Origin: Verrucomicrobiota bacterium
GTDB lineage: Bacteria; Verrucomicrobiota; Verrucomicrobiia; Opitutales; Opitutaceae
Reading direction: 5' to 3'
NCBI GenBank assembly: GCA_016871775.1
Contig: VHCI01000001.1
Location: 1 to 64,000 of the forward strand
Length of the DNA: 64,000 bases
Each line of letters opens with the position of its first letter. Position 1 is the first letter of the stretch. The notes beneath the pieces were generated by a model. It searched no databases, was not told where the DNA came from, and saw nothing but the letters and a program-made list of their open reading frames with translations. This document shows positions 47,534 to 56,124 of the stretch, piece by piece. The position numbers and the translations under genes are program-made.

Positions 47534-50083
47534 ATGCTCAAACGCAATCTCTGGAAGCTGATCCTGTCCGTGGCCGTGCTGGCCTGGGCAGGCTCCCAGC
47601 TCCTGCCCCTGCAGGATCAGGCCTTCGTCGACTACGTCCGCACCAACGCCTCCGCCAAATCCTCCGAGTTCGGCAAACTGCTCGAGGAGGCGGCCGCCCG
47701 GAAGAAGGCGCTCCAGGCGCCCAGTGAGTTCGTCGCCCTCAAACAGCTCGGCCGCGAGCGCCGGCTGGACCTGACCCAGTTCTTCCCGCACATCCGCCTC
47801 GAGGAGTCGCTGAAGAACATCGAAAAGCGCAACGACATCTTGTTGGGGGAACTGCTGCGCCTGTCCCGCAGCCCTCTCCAGCTCGGCCTCGACCTCAAGG
47901 GCGGCGTCGCCTTCACCCTCGAGGCCGTTGAGTCCCCCGGGGAGAACCTCGACAGCCTCCAGCGCCAGGAGAAGCTGCAGAAGTCGATCGAGATCATCGG
48001 CGCCCGCATCAACGGCCTCGGCGTCGCCGAGCCGGTCCTCCGCCCAATCGGCGAGAACCGCATCGAGATCCAGCTCCCGGGCGTCAGCACCAAAGACAAT
48101 CCGGATGTGGTCGACCAGGTGAAGGCCCCGGCCCGCCTCGACTTCCGGATGATCCACGCCTCCCTCGTGCCCGGCCCCGGGGTCGAGACGCCGGCCGGCT
48201 ACGAGGTGAAGATCCTCGATTGGGAGACCCGCCGTGGCGAGACCGGCGTCGAGGAGCTCTTCGTCAAGCGCATTCCTGAGATGACGGGCGAGATGATCTC
48301 CAACTCCTTCGCCCGGCCCGATCTCTACGGCAAGCCGGAGGTCATCTTGGAATTCACCGACGCCGGCAAGAAGCGCTTCGCCGAGGTCACCCGCAGCATC
48401 GCGGAGATCGGCCAGCGCGGCGGACCCCTCGGGCGTCTCGCGATCGTGCTCGACGGCAAGCTCTATTCGGCCCCCACGGTCCGCGAGGAGATCAACAGCC
48501 CCTCAGCTCAGATCACCGGCAGCTTTACCGACCGCGAGGCGATCAACCTGGCGAACGTCCTCAACAATCCGCTCGATGTCGAGCTGCGCATCATTGAGCA
48601 GTACGAGGTCGGGCCCACGCTGGCGGCTGACGCCGTGATCAGCGCCCGGAACGCCTTCATCGTCAGCACGCTGCTCACGATCGGCTTCATCGTCGTCTTC
48701 TACACCATCGGCGGGTTCGTTGCCGCCTTCGGGATGGCGGTTAACGTGCTCGTCACTCTCGGCGTGATGGCCAGCATCGGTGCCACGCTGACGATGCCGG
48801 GCATCGCCGGCATCGTCCTGACGCTCGCGATGTCCGTCGACGCCAACATCCTGATCTTCGAGCGGATGCGCGAGGAGCTGAAGCTGGGGAAGAAGCTCGG
48901 CACCGCCCTCGAGGCCGGCTTCGACAAGGCGTGGTCCGCGATTCTGGACTCGAACGTCACCACACTCCTCGTCGCCCTCGTGATGGTGGCGCTCGGGACC
49001 GGCCCGGTGAAGGGCTTCGGCGTGACGCTCGCGATCGGTATCTTCACGACGATGTTCGCCGCGATCGTGGTCAACAAGTTGATCCTCGAGGCCCTCATTT
49101 TGGGCGGGGTCACCGGCCGCCTCCCGATGTTCTCGATCTTGCAGAACACGGCCTACGATTTCCTCAAGTACACCCGGTCGGCGGTCATCGCGACCGCGGC
49201 GGTGCTCGTCGTGGGCATCGGCGCGGTTGTGTACAAGGGCAAGGCCATCTACGGGATCGATTTCTTGGGTGGCGATATGATCACGCTGAACTTCGGTCAG
49301 CGGGTCGAGGTGGGCGAGCTCCGTCGGGCGGCGGAGCGGGCGGGGCAGAAGGACGTCGCCTTCTCCTACCAGCAACCGGTCGGCGGCAGCCGCGAGGTGC
49401 TTCGGATCACGGCCCCGTTTGACCAGGGCCGTCCGCTGGTGAGGCAGCTGCAGACGACCTTCCCCCAGGCGAAGCTCGAGCTCGCGGGCGAGTCCCGCAT
49501 CGGTGCCTCGGTTGGCAAGGAGATCCAATGGAACGCCCTGCTCTCGGTGGTGGCCGCGCTTGCCGGCATCCTCGTCTATGTGGCCTTCCGCTTCGAGATG
49601 GGCTACGGCATCGGCGCAGTGGTAGCGACCGTGCACGACCTCATCCTGACCATCGGGCTGTTCGTGCTCTTTGATCGGCAGTTCAACGCGCCGATGGTGG
49701 CCGCGATCTTGCTGATCATCGGCTACTCAATCAACGACACGATCGTCGTGTTCGACCGCATCCGCGAGGAGCTGAAGCTCAGTCCCACCGGGACGCTACG
49801 CGAGATCATCAACCGCTCGCTCAATCTCACTCTGGCGCGCACGGTCATCACCGGGGGCACGACGCTGCTTACCTCGGTAACGCTCCTGCTCACCACCTCC
49901 GGCGACGTCAATGACATCGCCTTCACCCTGCTGATCGGCGTCCTCACGGGCACCTTCTCCTCGCTGTTCATCGCGACCCCCGTCTTCTTCTGGTGGCACA
50001 AGGGCGACCGGAAGCACGTCGAGGCGCACCACGACGTTGCCCCGAAGTACGAGTGGCAGGGCACCAGCAAGGCGGCCGACTAG
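47534..50083 (+). CDS. secDF: Fused SecD-SecF protein translocase component
   Basis: An 849-residue inner-membrane protein that combines SecD (about 1-520) and SecF (about 530-849) and uses the proton-motive force to pull proteins out of the SecYEG channel. SecD motifs LGLDLKGGVAFTLEAVE, INGLGVAEPVLRPIGENRIEIQLPG and SVDANILIFERMREELKLGK are present; the SecF part has YGIDFLGGDMITLNF, YSINDTIVVFDRIREEL and RTVITGGTTLLTSVTLLL. Twelve membrane segments and two large periplasmic loops are expected. Fused SecDF proteins occur in several phyla including Bacilli and PVC bacteria. Confidence 0.95.
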   Translation: MLKRNLWKLILSVAVLAWAGSQLLPLQDQAFVDYVRTNASAKSSEFGKLLEEAAARKKALQAPSEFVALKQLGRERRLDLTQFFPHIRLEESLKNIEKRNDILLGELLRLSRSPLQLGLDLKGGVAFTLEAVESPGENLDSLQRQEKLQKSIEIIGARINGLGVAEPVLRPIGENRIEIQLPGVSTKDNPDVVDQVKAPARLDFRMIHASLVPGPGVETPAGYEVKILDWETRRGETGVEELFVKRIPEMTGEMISNSFARPDLYGKPEVILEFTDAGKKRFAEVTRSIAEIGQRGGPLGRLAIVLDGKLYSAPTVREEINSPSAQITGSFTDREAINLANVLNNPLDVELRIIEQYEVGPTLAADAVISARNAFIVSTLLTIGFIVVFYTIGGFVAAFGMAVNVLVTLGVMASIGATLTMPGIAGIVLTLAMSVDANILIFERMREELKLGKKLGTALEAGFDKAWSAILDSNVTTLLVALVMVALGTGPVKGFGVTLAIGIFTTMFAAIVVNKLILEALILGGVTGRLPMFSILQNTAYDFLKYTRSAVIATAAVLVVGIGAVVYKGKAIYGIDFLGGDMITLNFGQRVEVGELRRAAERAGQKDVAFSYQQPVGGSREVLRITAPFDQGRPLVRQLQTTFPQAKLELAGESRIGASVGKEIQWNALLSVVAALAGILVYVAFRFEMGYGIGAVVATVHDLILTIGLFVLFDRQFNAPMVAAILLIIGYSINDTIVVFDRIREELKLSPTGTLREIINRSLNLTLARTVITGGTTLLTSVTLLLTTSGDVNDIAFTLLIGVLTGTFSSLFIATPVFFWWHKGDRKHVEAHHDVAPKYEWQGTSKAAD

Positions 50084-50178
50084 GCGGCCGCCGGCCACCG
50101 TCGGGCCGCTGGACGGATTCCCGGGCCGCCGCGCGTTCCGGGACCGGCCCCCCGGGTCGCCAGAACCACCCCGCCACG

Positions 50179-51900
50179 ATGCGCTGGATCTACCAGTCGC
50201 AGCCCGCCGACGAGGTTGAGGCGCTCAGCAAGCGCGTGGGCGTCAGCCGCGTGCTCGCCGAGCTGCTGCTGCGCGCCGGCCGGTCCGATCCGGCCACCGC
50301 GGGAGAGTTCCTGCAGCCCAGTCTCGCCCGGCTCGACGACCCGCTCCGCCTGCCCAACCTGCCGGCCGCGGCCGGCCGTCTCCGCCGCGCGATCGCCGCG
50401 CGCGAGCAGATCGTGGTCCTTGGTGACTATGATGTGGACGGCGTCACCAGCACCGCGCTGCTGGTCTCGGTGCTGCGGCGTTTCGGGTTAAATCCCCGTT
50501 TTGTCGTGCCCAGGCGCGCCGCCGACGGTTACGGCCTGTCCCGCAGCGCTATCGACCGGGCGCTGGAGGTTGGCCGCCCGGATCTCTTCGTCGCGCTCGA
50601 CTGCGGCACCAATTCGCGGGAGGAGACCGCTTACCTGCGTGCGCAAGGCGTGGAGGTGGTGGTCATCGACCATCACCGTTCCACGGTGGGCGAAAACGCG
50701 GATTGCCTGCTGATCAATCCGCACGTGCACGGGCTGACGGACGCCGCCGGCGAGGCGTGGCGTCACCTGTGTACCGTAGGCCTAGTCTTCAAGCTCTGCC
50801 ACGGGTTACTGAAGCTGCTGCGCGGCGACAACCACCCGGTCGCCTTCCGCATCCGGCTCCGTGATCATCTCGACCTCGTGGCCTTGGGCACGATCGCCGA
50901 CCTCGTGCCGCTCCAGGGCGAGAACCGCATCCTCGCCTGCCACGGGTTGCGCATCCTGCGTGAGACCCAACGGCCGGGCCTGCGTGCGCTGATGGATGTC
51001 GCCGGGGTGCGACCGGAGCAGGATCTGGTGCCGACCGACGTTTCGTTCCGCCTCGGTCCCCGCATCAACGCGAGCGGACGCCTCGCCGACGCGGCGCTTT
51101 CTGTCGAACTGCTCCTCAGCGACGATCCGGCATTCTGCGCGGAGACGGCACGGCAATTGGACGCCTTCAACCGGGAGCGCCAGGACATCGAACGCCGAAT
51201 CACCGAGGAGGCGGAGACCGCGATCGAGGAGCGCTACGCTTCACACGCCGGGGTCGTGCTGTTCGCAGAGAACTGGCACCCGGGCGTCGTGGGTGTCGTG
51301 GCAGGGAGGGTCACCCGGAAATACCATCGTCCCTGCGTGGTCCTGGGCAAGGAGGGCGAGCTGGCGAAGGGTTCCGGCCGGAGCATCGAGGGCGTCAACT
51401 TGGTCGAGGTTCTCGGGGCCTGCGCGTCCGATCTGACCAGTTGGGGCGGGCATCCAATGGCGGTCGGGGTCGCCTTGGCCAAGGAGCGCGTGGAGGCGTT
51501 CCGCGCGCGGTTCGCCGACGCAGTCCGCGCTCAGGTCTCAGCGGCCGAGCCGCGGTTGGAACTGGCGGCGTGGCTGTCGCTCGAGCAGGTGCACGAGCGG
51601 CTAATGGACGAGTTGGAGAGCCTGCACCCCTTCGGCCAAGGCAACCCCGAGCCCGTCTTCGGGCTGCGCGGAGTGGTTCTGCGGCAGGTGCCGGAGGTCT
51701 TCAAGGAACAGCACCTTCGGTTCCGGCTTGAGGACTCCCGAGGGAGGCCGCTACACGGGGTCGCTTGGAAGATGGCGGATCGGCTACCACCCGCCGGCCA
51801 GCCGCTCGATCTCGCGGTGGAACTGAAATGGAATTATTTTAACCATCGGCGTCTGCTGCAACTGGTCTTGGCCGATTGGAGAGTCGCCGCCGCCGAGTGA
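50179..51900 (+). CDS. recJ: Single-stranded-DNA-specific exonuclease RecJ
   Basis: A 573-residue 5'-3' exonuclease on single-stranded DNA used in recombination, mismatch and base-excision repair. The DHH-family motifs are complete: VVLGDYDVDGVTSTALL (motif I), FVALDCGTNSREE (motif II), VVVIDHHRS (DHH), then NPHVHGL, RLGPRINASGRL and the C-terminal HPGVVGVVAGRV. The OB domain lies about residues 450-560. The ATG at 50179 gives the family start MRWIYQSQPADEVEALSKR. It lies 95 bases after secDF, with palindromic GGCGGCCGCC just after the secDF stop. Confidence 0.95.
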   Translation: MRWIYQSQPADEVEALSKRVGVSRVLAELLLRAGRSDPATAGEFLQPSLARLDDPLRLPNLPAAAGRLRRAIAAREQIVVLGDYDVDGVTSTALLVSVLRRFGLNPRFVVPRRAADGYGLSRSAIDRALEVGRPDLFVALDCGTNSREETAYLRAQGVEVVVIDHHRSTVGENADCLLINPHVHGLTDAAGEAWRHLCTVGLVFKLCHGLLKLLRGDNHPVAFRIRLRDHLDLVALGTIADLVPLQGENRILACHGLRILRETQRPGLRALMDVAGVRPEQDLVPTDVSFRLGPRINASGRLADAALSVELLLSDDPAFCAETARQLDAFNRERQDIERRITEEAETAIEERYASHAGVVLFAENWHPGVVGVVAGRVTRKYHRPCVVLGKEGELAKGSGRSIEGVNLVEVLGACASDLTSWGGHPMAVGVALAKERVEAFRARFADAVRAQVSAAEPRLELAAWLSLEQVHERLMDELESLHPFGQGNPEPVFGLRGVVLRQVPEVFKEQHLRFRLEDSRGRPLHGVAWKMADRLPPAGQPLDLAVELKWNYFNHRRLLQLVLADWRVAAAE

Positions 51901-51914
51901 GCGCGCGATGCCTC

Positions 51915-52478
51915 TCAGGCGGCGTGCGCAAACTTGCGTTCCTTCGCGATGAACCAGAGGGGTTCGCCCGCATCATCCAGCACTGGAGTCAGCGCAATCT
52001 CGACCTCATAACGTGAGCCGTTGCGGTGGTAATTGACGAGTTTTTCGCTGCACTTCCGACGCTCGCGGATAGCGTCGCGCATACGTCGCACCGCGCTGGA
52101 ATCGGTGTCTGGGCCCTGCAGAAATTCACCCGGCTTTCGTCCCCGGATATCCTCTATGCGGTAACCGCACATTGCAGTGAATTCCGGGTTGACCCACTCC
52201 ACCAGACCTTGCGGACAGGTAACGACCATGGGTTGAGCTTCGGACCGGGGGCGGCCCGCGACCGCGGAGAGGACGCGGTCCCGCAAGGAGGTGGGGGGGG
52301 CAGACCTGCGCCGGAGTGAAGCGAGCGTTACGGCGGCGCCGACTTCCTGAAGTCGGTCAACGAGGGCGCGGAGTTCTGGTTGGAAGTCGAGGATGAGCTC
52401 AAAGCCTTCACGTTGATCGACGTCCAGCGTGCCCGCGACGAACAACGCGGCCCGGTCTTGGAGTAGTTCAGGGATCAT
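51915..52478 (-). CDS. Anti-sigma-like helical domain fused to a PAS domain
   Basis: A 187-residue soluble protein. Residues 1-72 (LLQDRAALFVAGTLDVDQRE, then PELRALVDRLQEVGAAVTLA and PPTSLRDRVLSAV) follow the pattern of the N-terminal sigma-binding helices of RskA-type anti-sigma factors, though without a zinc-binding HxxxCxxC and without a membrane segment. Residues 82-183 form a PAS domain (VVTCPQGLVEWVNPEFTAMC, GYRIEDIRGRKPGEFLQGPD, YHRNGSRYEVEIALTPVLDD, GEPLWFIAKERK). The LOV-like line has no photoactive Cys. A G8 tract at 52293-52300 sits at the domain junction. A sigma factor partner is not in the window. Its function as a sensor of sigma activity is inference. Confidence 0.65.
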   Translation of the reverse strand: MIPELLQDRAALFVAGTLDVDQREGFELILDFQPELRALVDRLQEVGAAVTLASLRRRSAPPTSLRDRVLSAVAGRPRSEAQPMVVTCPQGLVEWVNPEFTAMCGYRIEDIRGRKPGEFLQGPDTDSSAVRRMRDAIRERRKCSEKLVNYHRNGSRYEVEIALTPVLDDAGEPLWFIAKERKFAHAA

Positions 52479-52647
52479 ATTAACGTTTCAGGGATCGGAG
52501 GAGATCTTCAAATCTAGTGTACTGCTCTTTGTTTTGCCGAAAGGAAGGTGGGAAAGCTCAAGTGTATTGCAAGTCATTGAGTACGTTCTGCGTCGGTTCC
52601 GGGATGCAGCGAGGTCCCTTCGTCACCCTTGCGAAGCGCTGGGGGCC
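52479..52647. promoter_or_regulatory. AT-rich divergent intergenic region (PAS gene / OB-fold gene)
   Basis: At 169 bases this is the largest gap in the window. It is clearly less GC-rich than coding DNA and contains short A/T runs. It must carry promoters for the anti-sigma/PAS gene on the minus strand and the OB-fold gene on the plus strand. I see no -35/-10 pair with correct spacing and no strong dyad. The plus-strand frame is open through part of it, but its translation does not look like a protein. Confidence 0.3.
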
Positions 52648-53352
52648 ATGCTTCGGTCCGTTATGCTTCGGATACTGCTCCCGCCCCGCCTCGCCCTTTT
52701 TCTGCTGCCTCTGCTCGCTGCGGCGAGTCCCGCGCCTCCGGGCGAGATCCGCGGGAAGGTGGTCGAGTCGATCAACGCCGCCTCCTACACCTACGTCCAC
52801 GTCGACACTGGGGCGGCTAGGGTGTGGGCCGCGGCGCCGCAATTCGCAGTTAAGGCCGGAGATTCAGTGGCGCTTGGGGATGCGATGCCGATGCCGAACT
52901 ACCACAGCAAGACCCTCAATCGGACCTTCGAGGTCGTCTATTTCAGCGGCCGGGCCGCGGTGAACGGCGTGGCAGCGGTGGCGGTCGAGGCCACGGCCGC
53001 CCCCCCCCGCAGCCTACCCGGCTTGGCGGTGGATCTTTCCAACCTCGCCCGCGCTGCCGGGGGCCAGACAGTTGCCGAGGTTCATTCCGGCCGGGCCGCT
53101 CTGGCGGGCCAGCTGGTCACGGTCCGGGGTCGCGTGGTTAAGTTTAATTACAATATACTGGGCCGCAATTGGTTGCATATCCGAGATGGCTCCGGAACTG
53201 AGGGAAATAACAACCTGACGGTGACCTCCACGGGGCAAGCCAAGGTGGGCGACTTGGTGGTCGTGACCGGGCGCCTCGCCGTGGACAAGGATTTCGGCTC
53301 CGGCTACCGCTATGCCCTCCTCGTCGAGGAGGCGAAGCTGAAGGTCGAGTGA
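52648..53352 (+). CDS. Secreted two-OB-fold protein (NrfJ/nucleotide-binding-like)
   Basis: A 234-residue exported protein; ATG at 52648 is used, ATG at 52663 (five codons later) also fits the signal peptide LRILLPPRLALFLLPLLAAA. Two beta-barrel domains are seen. The first (about 30-95) has GEIRGKVVESINAASYTYVHVDTGAARVW and matches the NrfJ-like OB fold. The second (about 125-234) has LAGQLVTVRGRVVKFNYNIL, GRNWLHIRDGSG, GDLVVVTGRLAVDKDFGSGY, a tRNA_anti-type OB fold. Such proteins are in the periplasm of various bacteria with unknown role. A C9 run at 53000-53008 lies between the two domains. Confidence 0.7.
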   Translation: MLRSVMLRILLPPRLALFLLPLLAAASPAPPGEIRGKVVESINAASYTYVHVDTGAARVWAAAPQFAVKAGDSVALGDAMPMPNYHSKTLNRTFEVVYFSGRAAVNGVAAVAVEATAAPPRSLPGLAVDLSNLARAAGGQTVAEVHSGRAALAGQLVTVRGRVVKFNYNILGRNWLHIRDGSGTEGNNNLTVTSTGQAKVGDLVVVTGRLAVDKDFGSGYRYALLVEEAKLKVE

Positions 53353-53355
53353 GAT

Positions 53356-54237
53356 CTAGGCTGCCCGCCAGCGGCTGAGCCTCTCGACCAGCGCGCGTTC
53401 CTGCGGCGCCGAAGCCTGCAGGCCGGGTAGATCGGCCTGCAATTGTTGCCAGGAGGGCACCTCCCCCCAAGCGGTGACCCGGAAGACCTCGTGGGCGTGG
53501 CCCGCGGGAAGCTGGAGTTCCTGGTTTTTGCGGTCAAAGCGCTGCCGGAGAGTCACACCCCACTCCGTCACGTTGGCTGGGCGCGCCATTTGGTGACGAC
53601 CAACCCACGGCAGCCACTCGCGGACCTGCGAGGCGTGGCTCCAAGTCATTTCGGTCAGCAAGGGGAACGCCGCCTCGACATCCATGGCGAAGTCGAAGGC
53701 GTTTGCCCCGCCCATATAGCTGTCGTAGACGTTCAAGATGACCGGGACCTTCACGGGGCGGGAAACGGTCTCGTCCGCCGGGTATTCAGGGGTAAAGGCG
53801 TGAGGCACGTTGACCATATAGGCCACGCGACGGACGGCCTCGGCGATTGTCTCGTGATCGTTATGGATGCCGGCGAGTGGATCGCTGGCGAGGGGCGGGC
53901 AAAACAGGTAGTCGGGCTCGAACTCCCGGATCGCACGCCAGAGGGCGGCGAGCAGCGGTGGGGTCACTTGGAGGCAGGCCTCCCTGGGTACGGTGCCGTC
54001 GGGGAAACGGAGCGGCTCGAAGTCGTACCCGCCGAGGCGGGCGGAGGCCAGTTGTTCGGCGAGCCGCGTACGCGCGGTCTCGTCCCGGGTGAGACGGTGG
54101 TGCCCGGCTTGGCCGTCGGTGCAAACGATCACCCGCGCCCGGAACGCGGAGCCGAGCTGGCGCCGCCACAGCTCGAAGGAGCCGGCCGCGGTGAACTCGT
54201 AGTCGTCGAAGTGGGCGTGGACGTGCAGGACTTTCAT
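53356..54237 (-). CDS. PIG-L family deacetylase
   Basis: A 293-residue zinc-dependent de-N-acetylase of the LmbE/PIG-L family. The N-terminal motif is HVHAHFDDYEF, a variant of the usual AHPDDE, keeping His9 and the Asp pair. A second metal His is in GIHNDHETIAEAV, and RLAEQLASARLGGYDFEPLRFPDG is also typical. No signal peptide is visible, so it should be cytoplasmic. Substrates in this family range from N-acetylglucosaminyl lipids to bacillithiol and mycothiol precursors, so none can be assigned. It converges with the OB-fold gene with only three bases between stops. Confidence 0.85.
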   Translation of the reverse strand: MKVLHVHAHFDDYEFTAAGSFELWRRQLGSAFRARVIVCTDGQAGHHRLTRDETARTRLAEQLASARLGGYDFEPLRFPDGTVPREACLQVTPPLLAALWRAIREFEPDYLFCPPLASDPLAGIHNDHETIAEAVRRVAYMVNVPHAFTPEYPADETVSRPVKVPVILNVYDSYMGGANAFDFAMDVEAAFPLLTEMTWSHASQVREWLPWVGRHQMARPANVTEWGVTLRQRFDRKNQELQLPAGHAHEVFRVTAWGEVPSWQQLQADLPGLQASAPQERALVERLSRWRAA

Positions 54238-54299
54238 CGGCTGGCGAGAGCGAAGCGGTCCTGCAGGGCGGCAGCAAGCCGCCGGGGAGGGGAAAACCG

Positions 54300-56108
54300 T
54301 TGCCCCGGGCGATGGCCGCTGCTTCGGTCCGCCCCTTCATGAAACGCTGGTCCCAGTTCTTCATCCCGACCCTCAAGGAAAGTCCCGCCGATGCGGAGAT
54401 CTCCTCGCACCGCCTGCTGGTCCGCGCTGGGCTGGTGCGCCGGCTGGGGGGCGGCCTTTACACCTACCTCCCGCTGGGCCTGCGTGCGGTGCACAAGATT
54501 ACCCAGCTCTGTCGTGAGGAGATGGATGGCGCCGGCGCGATTGAGCTGTGGATGCCGCATCTGCACCCCGCCGATCTCTGGGCGCAGGGCCCCCGCTGGG
54601 CTGCGGCGCGCGAGATCATGTTCCGCGCCGACAGCGCGGGCGCCGGCCGTCGCCCGGAGCCGGAGCCGGAGGTTGTTCTCGGTCCTACCCACGAGGAGAT
54701 CATCACCCCGCTGGTGAAGGCGGAGATCTCCAGCTACCGGGACCTGCCCAAGAACTTTTATCAGATCGCTACCAAGTTTCGGAACGAGATCCGCCCCCGC
54801 TATGGACTTATGCGGGCGCGCGAGTTCATCATGATGGACGCCTACTCGTTCGACACCGGCGACGAGGGCGCGGTGCGCAGCTACTTCGCGATGAAGGAGG
54901 CCTACGCACGCTTCTTCCGGCGTCTGGGCGTCCAAACGATTGCGGTCGAGGCTGACACGGGCGTGATGGGCGGGAGCTTCTCCCACGAGTTCATGGTGCC
55001 GGCCGAGGTGGGCGATGACGACGTCATCTACAACGAGGCGAGCGGCTACGCCGCGAACCGCGAGAAGGCGACGAGCGCGCTGGTGCCGGCGGACCTCGCC
55101 GACGCGGCCCCCGCGGGCGCGGTGGAAAAGTTCGCTACCCCTGGCGTGACGACCATCGCCCAGCTGGCGGCCGAGCCCCACGGGGTGCCGGCGGACCAGC
55201 AGTTCAAGACGCTCGTCTTCATCGGCGATGCGCGTCCGTTCCTCGTGCTGCTTCGCGGCTGCGACGAGCTCGAGGAGGCGAAGTTGGGCTCGCTCGGGTT
55301 CACCCGGTTCCGCCCGGCTACGCCTGAGGAGATCGTGCCCGTGTTGGGCGCTCGGCCCGGAAGCCTCGGCGCCGTCAAGGGCACCCTGCGGGCCCCGGCG
55401 GCCCTCGCCGGCGTCTTCGCGGACCACGCCATCCGGCTCATCAACAACGGCACCACAGGGGCCAACGAGGACGGCTTCCACCTCCGCCACGTCAACGTGG
55501 TGCGCGACCTCGCGATCACACGCTTTGGCGACTTTCGCCGCGTCCGCCCGGGCGAGCCTGATCCGCGCTCCGGCCAGCCGCTGCAGGTTCGTCGCGGCAT
55601 CGAGGTCGGCCATATCTTTAAGCTGGGCACCAAGTACTCCGAGAAGTTCGGGGCCGTCTTCACCGACGACCAGAAGCAGACCCACCCGATGGTGATGGGC
55701 TGCTACGGCATCGGGATCAGCCGCACCCTGCAGGCGGTGATCGAGCAGAGCCACGACGCGGACGGCATCCGCTGGCCATGGAACTGCGCGCCCTTCCAAG
55801 TGCTCGTGTGCGTCCTCGACCCGCAGCTCCCCGAGGCGATGGACCTGGCTGCCCGGCTCGGCACCGCTGCGGAGCAGGCCGGGGCGGACGTGCTGATTGA
55901 CGACCGCGCCGAGCGGCCGGGCGTTAAGTTCAAGGACGCCGACCTGATCGGAATCCCGCTGCGCCTCACCATCGGAGGCAAGGGGCTCAAGGAAGGCGTG
56001 ATCGAGCTGAAGTGGCGCCATGCCAAGGACGTGCTCAAGGTTCCGCTGGCCGAGGCGGACGCGCGCGTCGCGGCCGCCGTGGGCGAAGCGCGAGCGGCGG
56101 CGGCCTGA
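54300..56108 (+). CDS. proS: Prolyl-tRNA synthetase
   Basis: A class II aminoacyl-tRNA synthetase charging tRNA-Pro. The catalytic core begins MKRWSQFFIPTLKESPADAE with SSHRLLVRAGLVRRLGGGLYTYLPLG. A typical bacterial editing domain (INS) lies between motifs 2 and 3, with ALAGVFADHAIRLINNGTTGAN and VRDLAITRFGDFR; the motif 3 region is MVMGCYGIGISRTLQAVIEQ. A good Shine-Dalgarno run GGGGAGGGG (54284-54292) stands just upstream of a TTG at 54300, giving 602 residues. ATGs at 54312 and 54339 are the other choices, and 54339 agrees better with family N-termini. Confidence 0.95.
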   Translation: MPRAMAAASVRPFMKRWSQFFIPTLKESPADAEISSHRLLVRAGLVRRLGGGLYTYLPLGLRAVHKITQLCREEMDGAGAIELWMPHLHPADLWAQGPRWAAAREIMFRADSAGAGRRPEPEPEVVLGPTHEEIITPLVKAEISSYRDLPKNFYQIATKFRNEIRPRYGLMRAREFIMMDAYSFDTGDEGAVRSYFAMKEAYARFFRRLGVQTIAVEADTGVMGGSFSHEFMVPAEVGDDDVIYNEASGYAANREKATSALVPADLADAAPAGAVEKFATPGVTTIAQLAAEPHGVPADQQFKTLVFIGDARPFLVLLRGCDELEEAKLGSLGFTRFRPATPEEIVPVLGARPGSLGAVKGTLRAPAALAGVFADHAIRLINNGTTGANEDGFHLRHVNVVRDLAITRFGDFRRVRPGEPDPRSGQPLQVRRGIEVGHIFKLGTKYSEKFGAVFTDDQKQTHPMVMGCYGIGISRTLQAVIEQSHDADGIRWPWNCAPFQVLVCVLDPQLPEAMDLAARLGTAAEQAGADVLIDDRAERPGVKFKDADLIGIPLRLTIGGKGLKEGVIELKWRHAKDVLKVPLAEADARVAAAVGEARAAAA

Positions 56109-56124
56109 GACCCGTCCGCCCACG

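Noticed and set aside
51915..52478. LOV photoreceptor
   Set aside because: The FLQG line is present, but the cysteine that forms the flavin adduct is missing.
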